Part shown: one piece after another, positions 58,101-64,000 of the stretch
How the letters are laid out: each line of letters opens with the position of its first letter
Numbering within the stretch: the stretch's first letter is position 1
DNA from: Petrosia ficiformis
Taxonomy: Eukaryota; Porifera; Demospongiae; Haplosclerida; Petrosiidae
Assembly (NCBI GenBank): GCA_947044365.1
Contig: OX345636.1
Span: 54,849,746 to 54,913,745, forward strand
Direction of reading: 5' to 3'
DNA: 64,000 nt
The notes under the pieces: model-generated
The model's database searches: none
Told to the model about the DNA's origin: nothing
What the model saw: the letters and a program-made list of their open reading frames with translations, nothing else
Translations under genes and position numbers: made by a program

Positions 58101-61100
58101 CTTCCCTGTATAACTTGGATGTTTACACAACACAGACCTCTATCTTACGTAGACTGAGAAGCGAGGACCTTCTAAAAAAGCCGTAGATACCATAATCTTG
58201 CTTTGTTAATTGGAAGAAATCAGCAAAGTGAGTGTTTGAAAGTGCGGTGGTCAATGCCAACACCCGGACTTAGTATCTTTGTCAGTTCCATCACTGATAC
58301 ATGTAACTACTTAACACTTTATAACTCGTTGACATCTATAGACATCCAAATTAATTAACATTTAATTCCCATTGACAAGACAGTGCACTAAATGTCCTGC
58401 AGTTCAAAAATAAAATCTGTATGGGTAACCAATCCAAAGTTATATACAATCGAATTATGGCACTGACTATACTGCACTTTCAAACTTCACCATGCTTCTT
58501 TTCTTAAACTAACGAAGATGATTTTAGTATGTACGACTTTGTTAGAAGGCACTCTGTCTAACTAAGTAAGTTAGAAGTCTTTTTTATGTTAAATGTGGAA
58601 GTTATGCAGGTAACTATAGGTTTGGGCATTGCCCTTTGAACTAATAAACTTTCAAGCACTCGCCTTTCTTTCATCCTGCTGATAGCAAAGCAGAAATTTT
58701 ACAGCTTTCTTAATAACTGTTCTTTCCAGATAAGTAAGTTAGAAACTCTAGTTTTATAAAACGGGAGAGTTATAAAGGTGAAAGAGTTAGTTATTATATG
58801 CTCTACCTACACTTATTCCTTGAAAATTAATTTCAGAATGTAAAGGAAATGCCCAAGTTTAATGATGGCATGTGAAATGTTAATTAAAGCACATTAATTT
58901 TAGTGAACTCTTTTGTATAAAAATGTGGTTGAAAAAAATCAAAGGACTTGAAAAATACAACCATTGACATGCATGTCATTTGTAGACATCTATGGAAATT
59001 AAACGTTAATTAATTTGGACATCTATAGTTGTCAACAGGTTATGAGGGGTTAATTAATTATTACATAGTTATTACAATATCGATTCAAGCACTCAAAACT
59101 ACACACTGAAAATACTGACCGATACTTATAAATAACCTATCTAATTATCAATGCATATCTATAATTGTAGTTGTAACTGGTAAGATTTGAATTAGTGTAT
59201 GCATGAGCACGGATGTTTGATTATGAAATATGCATTCTTTTCATAGAAGAACACTGGTCAGACTAATGGTCCATCAGGACTAGATTTAAATGTGGAGAAA
59301 GCTTGGATACAAGATATCACAGGAGATGGTGTAGTAGTGGGTGTTGTTGATGATGGTGAGTGTATTATAATAATTATCATGCTGTTTGTAATAAAAAATG
59401 TTAAGCTTTAGAGCAGTACCAAAAATGGCCAAATATAATTGAAGAAAAAACTTTTGTATACAAATTAGGTAGCTATGTCATTCGAGAATTTAGTCACATA
59501 TAATAATCATTATATTAATGTATCTCGCTAGAAAGTTACAGATATACGGTTTAAAATATAATTATATTATGTAGACGGATCCAGAGTTTAGTGCAAAAAA
59601 TGCACACGATGGAAGCAAAATTTGTAGCTTAATTCTTTTTCTGAAAGGTGTGGTTAACCAATATGTGCACATACTGTACGTGTATACATCCACTTTCATG
59701 TAATTTATGCAAAACAATGATATTCAATGCTAAAAGGCACACCTTTCAGATATTTGTCACAGGAATAACAGTTAAATTGTAGCTATGAATCTTATCTGAG
59801 TAGAAAAGGATGGTGAAAATGTACATCCTCTGATATACATGTATTAATGTGCACAGTGGCAGATCTATAGCAGGGCCTAGCAGGTCAAAGGCCCAGCCAA
59901 TGGCACCATGGGCCCTGCTCAAATGCCACAGAAGCTGAATGCATTATACATATAATTATCATTTATTAATATTAATATTAGCATTAACTACTAACTTTCA
60001 TACTACTAGACAAAAGCTTTACAAGTGAACCACTGCATGAGTCCTGAATTCAAGTAGTAAATGTTGTTATCATCTGACTCCATTATAAAGAAAAATTAGA
60101 GAATAAAGCGTTAAAATAGAATTATACACATGTGGTATACTACTAGTACTGCAAATGTACAGAGTTCTCAACCTCTTAGCATTGAAATGAGTGAGTATGC
60201 AATTGAAAATAAGTGAGAGTGCTATAGATATGAGCGAAATAGGTCGTTACACAATCTCATTACATAATAAACAATTAATATCTGTCATATAACTGAATGT
60301 TAATCACTTTTTACTACTATGTGCTTTGTTGTATTCCTTTTAGCAGTCTGTAAAATAGCTTTTCAGGAATTTGCTCTTATAAGTTGAAACGCCACCAAAC
60401 TTGCTACTGACGGAATTAGAGCCACAATCAATCCTTGGACTTTTTGTAGGTGCTTCTCATCTGAATCATTAGATCGCTGAGCCATGATCCACGTTTTATC
60501 ACGCGTATAATCATGGTAGAATCAAGACATGCCCTTACGCACACACCTACTTACGTCTACATCCGGTTCTGTGATATGCGTGAGTATGAAGACACGAAGC
60601 ATGTGAGTGTGCATAAAATACGTGTGTCTCACGTGCAATGCGTGAGAGTTGAGAGCTTTGAACGTATGGCTTCCAAACAGGTACTCTAGTCCCCTAAAGC
60701 AAAACTCTGGATCTGCCACTGAATGTGCATAAAATAAATGATTATAATATTAATAGCCAGTAAACTATGACTGCTAACAACACACAGCTTGCAGTTTCTG
60801 CTGAGACTTGAGGGACACTTTAGAGCAAATAATAACTTCAATTGCTCATTAATCCGCCACTTTGTTTAGGAAGTCAATGACATTTGGTGTCTAAGAAGCT
60901 TGACATTATCCAAGCTTTCGTACAAAATGTTTTATTATGGATGGGTAAGAATTGATCATGTTCGTATAGCTATTGTGCATTTGTATCTGTGAATCTTTTG
61001 CATACAAGCATGGCATCATACTACTTTATATAATCATGGTAAGGCTGAGCGCATATCTGTGATCTACAGCTATCTAAAGTAATACTTGTCATTATTCTTG

Positions 61101-62755
61101 CACATTTTTGAAGGTTTGTGTAAATCACCTTAGTCGGAGAAAGTTTTCTTCTCTGTAATAATTATATTGGTAATGATCATGATAGGATAATACATGGAGA
61201 CAATAAGTATAACTTAATGGGTGTGCCTTGGTGGCGCAAGTTGTATTTTGCTAAATTATTTTTGACAATTAACATGGTGGTTTACTGCTATGATCATACT
61301 CATTATTAACCCTCGCCCACAACATAGGCAGAGCGGAAGATTACTGTAATCAGGTTTTCTGTCTGTCTGTCTGTATATTCCTGAAATATCTAGACAACTA
61401 ACAACATTAGAACTTCGATCAAGTTACCAACAGACTTGAAATTATATAAGGATCAAAATAAAAGAAAGGATGTTTCTAAAATGTAAATTTACAGTATGAC
61501 TGAAGAGAGTTTATTTAGCATAAAGAACATGATAGTATAAGGAATAATGATGGATGTTTCGACTTGGAAGTCTTCATCAGTGAAAGCCTAATTATTTAAG
61601 TATTTATAGCCTTACCATGACACTAACACAGACAGTTCTGCATGATGGTAGTGGCTGCATGACTGGGGCTTTGTCCTGTTAGAACGAAGACCATGTAGGT
61701 TTTAAGTGAACTCCAGGATCTGTTTTGATGATATTACAATGAAGAAGCCTAAAAGAAGCCATTCTTATTCACAATACTCCCAATATCATCAACACAGATC
61801 CTGGAGTTCACTTAAAACTACATGGTCTTCATTCTTATGGGACAATGCCCCAGTCATGTAGCCACTACCACCATGCCGAACTCTCTGTGTTAGTGTCATG
61901 CTAAGACTATGAATACTTAAATAATTATGCTTTTTTTTCTTATACTAACGAAGACTACAACATAATAAACAGTATCTATGAAATATTATGAGAAATTTTA
62001 TAACTCACGATTGCCATTTCACCACTTTCAGAAGACTTCTGGTACCAACGAGCATATGGAAACACAACTCATCTTGTTTGAATTAAAAGTATCGCCGTTG
62101 AATCAAAGACTGACATCAATTATAATTGATGTAGTGGTTGTTACAACATCGAGGTAGCTCTAAGCTTTCTGCCATGATGATCACTTTCTAGCTCCACTCA
62201 TTCACATGATGGGAGCCACAAAAACTAATACTAAATATTAACACTGTGCTTCTTATACTCTTGCTAAGACAGGAGTGTAAGTTGCAACACACACATATAT
62301 AATATAATCTCAGTATAACAATTGTAATAGCTATTATTAAATACAGTCAAATATTGGCTCTACTTGTCTTGTCAGTAATCATTCAAATCATTTGTGGTGA
62401 GGGTTCTGCACTATGAGTGTATTCATTTTATGTTGTCTGTAGTTGATAAAAGTTCATGCAAAGATGAATGTATGTTTTGTTATACAGGTCTTGAGTGGAC
62501 ACATCCTGATATAAATGAAAATTATGTAAGTTAACAGATGGATGGGTATACAGAAACACTCTACTATATACTTATATACTTACATGCCATAGAATTCTGC
62601 TGCAAGTTTTGACTTTGCTTATCTGGATGGTGATCCCTCTCCTGATGACTCATCCAGTGAACCTAATAGTCATGGTACAAAGTGTGCTGGAGAAATAGCT
62701 ATGGTTAAGAACAGTCAGTGTGGAGTAGGTGTAGCATACAAGAGTAAACTGGCTA
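51890..62755 (+). CDS. Furin/PC-type convertase, gene 2 (partial, damaged exon 1)
   Basis: Exons 2-6 match gene 1 one for one with the same lengths or phase: 55690-55788, 57620-57712, 59247-59355, 62488-62525 and 62593-62755. Products are close to gene 1: [13 protein letters not shown] at the prodomain site, VGVVDDG with the catalytic Asp, and HGTKCAGE with the catalytic His. Exon 6 is 9 nt shorter. Later exons (Asn, Ser, P domain) lie beyond the window. The expected exon 1 starts at ATG 51890 with a good signal peptide (MMQLTFLLCFGCLYSCMYAA) and RYSNEFVVEVKGG. It is then broken by a 94-bp insert and lacks the expected donor. Either an alternative first exon is used or the gene is dying. The clean frames in exons 2-6 argue that any loss is recent. 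It is a tandem duplicate of gene 1. Confidence 0.75.
51991..52091. mobile_element. 94-bp AT-rich insertion in furin gene 2 exon 1
   Basis: AGGACCT occurs at 51991-51997 and again at 52085-52091 around an AT-rich segment, as expected for a 7-bp target duplication. Skipping the segment lets the frame continue to GCDIARAS, which aligns with DDIARRH of gene 1. The insert's 3' part also holds the hairpin AGGTCCTATAT / ATATAGGACCT, which includes the right copy of the repeat. Confidence 0.55.
52092..55689. other. Furin gene 2 intron 1
   Basis: No gene is seen. It contains TA microsatellites (52150-52190 and 52480-52590), a degenerate relative of the TTAA-type MITE (53441-53710: GTTAACCTTTAGATCCCATA, then TCGCTATCAGCAGAAAGATA) and a TATGTTCCTAATG / CATTAGGAACATA inverted pair at 54660-54712. 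There is also a GGGAGGGTGTG / CACACCCTCCC inverted pair at 55512-55565. The frames at 55139-55520 lack domains. Confidence 0.5.
56144..56403. mobile_element. 260-bp TAGTTAAC MITE with perfect ends
   Basis: It opens GTGTTGTTTTAGT and closes ACTAAAACAACAC, an exact inversion. An internal direct repeat of about 55 bp (AACAAAAATAATATCAGAC at 56226 and 56275) sits in the middle. It is the best-preserved copy of the family at 9516, 12424 and 17150, in furin gene 2 intron 2. Confidence 0.75.
56690..57420. repeat. Decayed MITE cluster
   Basis: The block resembles 41930-42240 (CCTGAAGAAGTAAGTGT, AGTCTAAGTACACAGATCTT). It also carries pieces of the CCTATGATTGCTTT family (TTCCCGGGGGCTCGGTCAAT near 56967 and GTAAAGCAATCAGGGATG near 57031). 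It appears rearranged, with duplicated fragments. It lies in furin gene 2 intron 2. Confidence 0.55.
57855..59050. repeat. ~1.2-kb imperfect inverted repeat in furin gene 2 intron 3
   Basis: Left markers GTTGACATCTATAGACATCC (58330) and GTTTTCAGCTTAGTTTACTG have inverted partners at 59020 (GGACATCTATAGTTGTCAAC) and about 58730. Both arms derive from the TTAA-type MITE core (GGGCAATGCCCATG versus GGGCATTGCCCTTT). They look like two copies in opposite orientation, now diverged. Confidence 0.6.
59854..60721. mobile_element. 868-bp hAT-like element with perfect 8-bp target duplication
   Basis: The left end is CAGTGGCAGATCTATAGC and the right end inverted is CAGTGGCAGATCCAGAG. AATGTGCA flanks both sides (59846-59853 and 60722-60729). 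CAGTGGC-type ends with 8-bp duplications are the hAT pattern. A short minus-strand frame (MAQRSNDSDEKHLQKV, about 43 codons, start near 60484) is the only candidate coding trace; I do not recognise it. It lies in furin gene 2 intron 4. Confidence 0.85.
61589..61927. repeat. Long hairpin: 147-bp arms, 46-bp loop
   Basis: 61589-61735 and 61782-61927 are reverse complements with only scattered mismatches (shared TTTAAGTGAACTCCAGGATC on the left, inverted on the right). No coding is seen. Transcribed within furin gene 2 intron 4, it would fold into a long double-stranded stem. It is probably a foldback MITE. Confidence 0.85.
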
Positions 62756-63725
62756 GTAAGTAATACATCTGGGCTTTTTTGGGTGCTCTGGGGATAATTA
62801 TATATTATCGTACAGATACCAGTTGGATACGAAGTATTGTCACGAGTCCAAAAAACGAATGACAATGCACATATCCAACAAGTGTATTCTCCCTGTATCT
62901 GTACAATAATTATGTAACAGGCTTTTAAAAAAACAAATGTCATCATGAAATAATTTTACAAGGTAAAACCCAGACCAGTAATTATTCCTAGCTACCTTCA
63001 CCTCGGTTATTATTACTTACTTCTTTCAGGATACAATTTTCACTGTTAACAAAAGCTACAAAGCAAGAAAAGATCTCTTTCCAGCTGTTATTACATAATA
63101 GCATGTGACTAGTAATACAATAAAACTTCCAGTCAAGTGGCTTCATGGTGTGTGGTTTGAATGCCTAATTGCAAATGTGTGGGATTCGTCATTTCCATGG
63201 CAAGATAATATATTATCTTACCATAGAAAGGACTTTGTATTTCTTGCTTATTATTTATTAGCAATAGATCGTGATTGAATTAAAAAAAAACAACCATGAA
63301 TCTAGCCTTATTCGTAGGTGATAAAAGTGTATGGAAGGTGTATACATGGTTGGTATGAACTTGGTATACAGTATACGCTATGTATAATTGGCAAACCATA
63401 AATATTAATAACTGTTCTGAGAGGATATTTTTGCTTCCACAGATTATACATCCTGTCTTTATATACTACGTTCATTGGTCCTGTTAAATGAAAAGAGATA
63501 GATTTCACAAATATTAATAATATTTACCCATTCAAGGATTTTAACGTGTAAGAAAGTTGCGAACATTGAAGTGCACTATAGTTGTATTTATCCTACTACC
63601 TACTCAACTTCACCCAATCCATAATCATCTACTAATAATACGTTCAAGTAGTTTTCCTCTTCTATCTACAGTCCGTGGTTCCTTCGGTGATTGCATAGTT
63701 GCTATGGCATGAATTGTGATGGAAA
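62756..63725. other. Furin gene 2 intron 6, start
   Basis: The intron following exon 6 continues to the window edge. TAGTAATACAATAAAACTTC-type AT-rich DNA and a few short inverted repeats are present, such as ACAGATACCAGTTGGATACG / TATCCAACAAGTG near 62813-62885. No exon was recognised. Confidence 0.4.
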
Positions 63726-63998
63726 TCATCTATCTTTGCATCTGGAGGCTAGTATGGGAAAAAGATAGGTCTGATATTGCTGATGCAAACTGAAAAGACA
63801 TGCTATATGTTTCTCATAACCTATGCACTCTCCAGCAACTTTTTCTTGTGTTTTTGAAATGTGTTCATAATTACGAAGAGCTTTTAAGCTTCTATGACCA
63901 GACTTCTCACTAATTAGTTTCTCTGGTACACCGTTCTCGTACATACGTGTCACTGCTGTAGCACGAAGTGAATGGTGGGTGTACCGAACACCAATTCC
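63726..63998 (-). CDS. C-terminal part of a Crypton-like tyrosine recombinase (cut by window edge)
   Basis: On the minus strand, the frame entering from the window edge reads GIGVRYTHHSLRATAVTRMY, then GVPEKLISEKSGHRSLKALR and NYEHISKTQ. The R of HSLRAT, the H of GHRSL and the Y of LRNYEH are the Arg, His and nucleophile Tyr expected at the C-terminal catalytic end of a tyrosine recombinase. Spacing and wording are like Crypton-type transposons and host genes derived from them. The frame ends at 63726 with a non-conserved tail, possibly intronic. The N-terminal part lies beyond the window, so intactness cannot be judged. It is inserted in furin gene 2's intron on the opposite strand. Confidence 0.65.
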   Translation of the reverse strand, partial: GIGVRYTHHSLRATAVTRMYENGVPEKLISEKSGHRSLKALRNYEHISKTQEKVAGECIGYEKHIACLFSLHQQYQTYLFPILASRCKDR

Positions 63999-64000
63999 TG

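Noticed and set aside
63308..63508. 66-codon minus-strand frame
   Set aside because: It is AT-rich with no recognisable motif, and sits inside the furin gene 2 intron.

Overview
The window looks like gene-sparse, AT-rich animal DNA, most probably from a demosponge such as Amphimedon or a relative. That assignment is an inference. It rests on a death-domain/NACHT/LRR receptor of the type expanded in sponges, metazoan furin-like genes with phase-consistent GT-AG introns (several only 55-67 bp long), and a very dense load of short inverted-repeat transposons. No bacterial gene organisation is present.

Layout. 0-6.7 kb: a coiled-coil reading frame fused to a reverse-transcriptase fragment, AT microsatellites, a 60-bp palindrome, TTAA-bounded elements, and a decayed pogo/Tigger-type transposase gene on the minus strand whose 3' exons form a tandem array of AT-hook-like exons. 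6.8-13.0 kb: a tandem duplication whose two units each carry a dead reverse transcriptase. Only unit 1 carries a small intact gene for a secreted beta-trefoil protein. 13.4-19.4 kb: foldback elements and other short DNA transposons. 21.2-28.7 kb (minus strand): an NLR gene of four exons, about 1547 residues in my reconstruction. Its first exon encodes a hydrophobic stretch ending in a 2A (ribosome-skipping) consensus, followed by two death-type domains, NACHT and internally duplicated LRRs. 31.4-32.5 kb: a dead reverse transcriptase on the minus strand. 32.76-50.02 kb (plus strand): a complete 11-exon furin/PC-type proprotein convertase (769 residues), with the full Asp/His/Asn/Ser machinery, P domain, Cys-rich segment, one membrane span and a short tail. 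50.8-51.2 kb: a fragment of retroviral-type integrase with an apparent intron. 51.9 kb to the window edge: a second furin paralogue with five clean exons but a damaged first exon. 63.7-64.0 kb: the end of a Crypton-like tyrosine recombinase.

How it fits together. The NLR and furin gene 1 are divergent, 4 kb apart, and the two convertases are a tandem duplicate pair. The introns of all three are packed with mobile elements: TA-flanked, TTAA-flanked and one hAT-like with a perfect 8-bp target duplication. Several are nested so cleanly that empty sites can be read. The most interesting point is the 2A-type sequence at the NLR N terminus. If active, it would split off the leading hydrophobic peptide during translation and give two differently targeted forms of one immune receptor.
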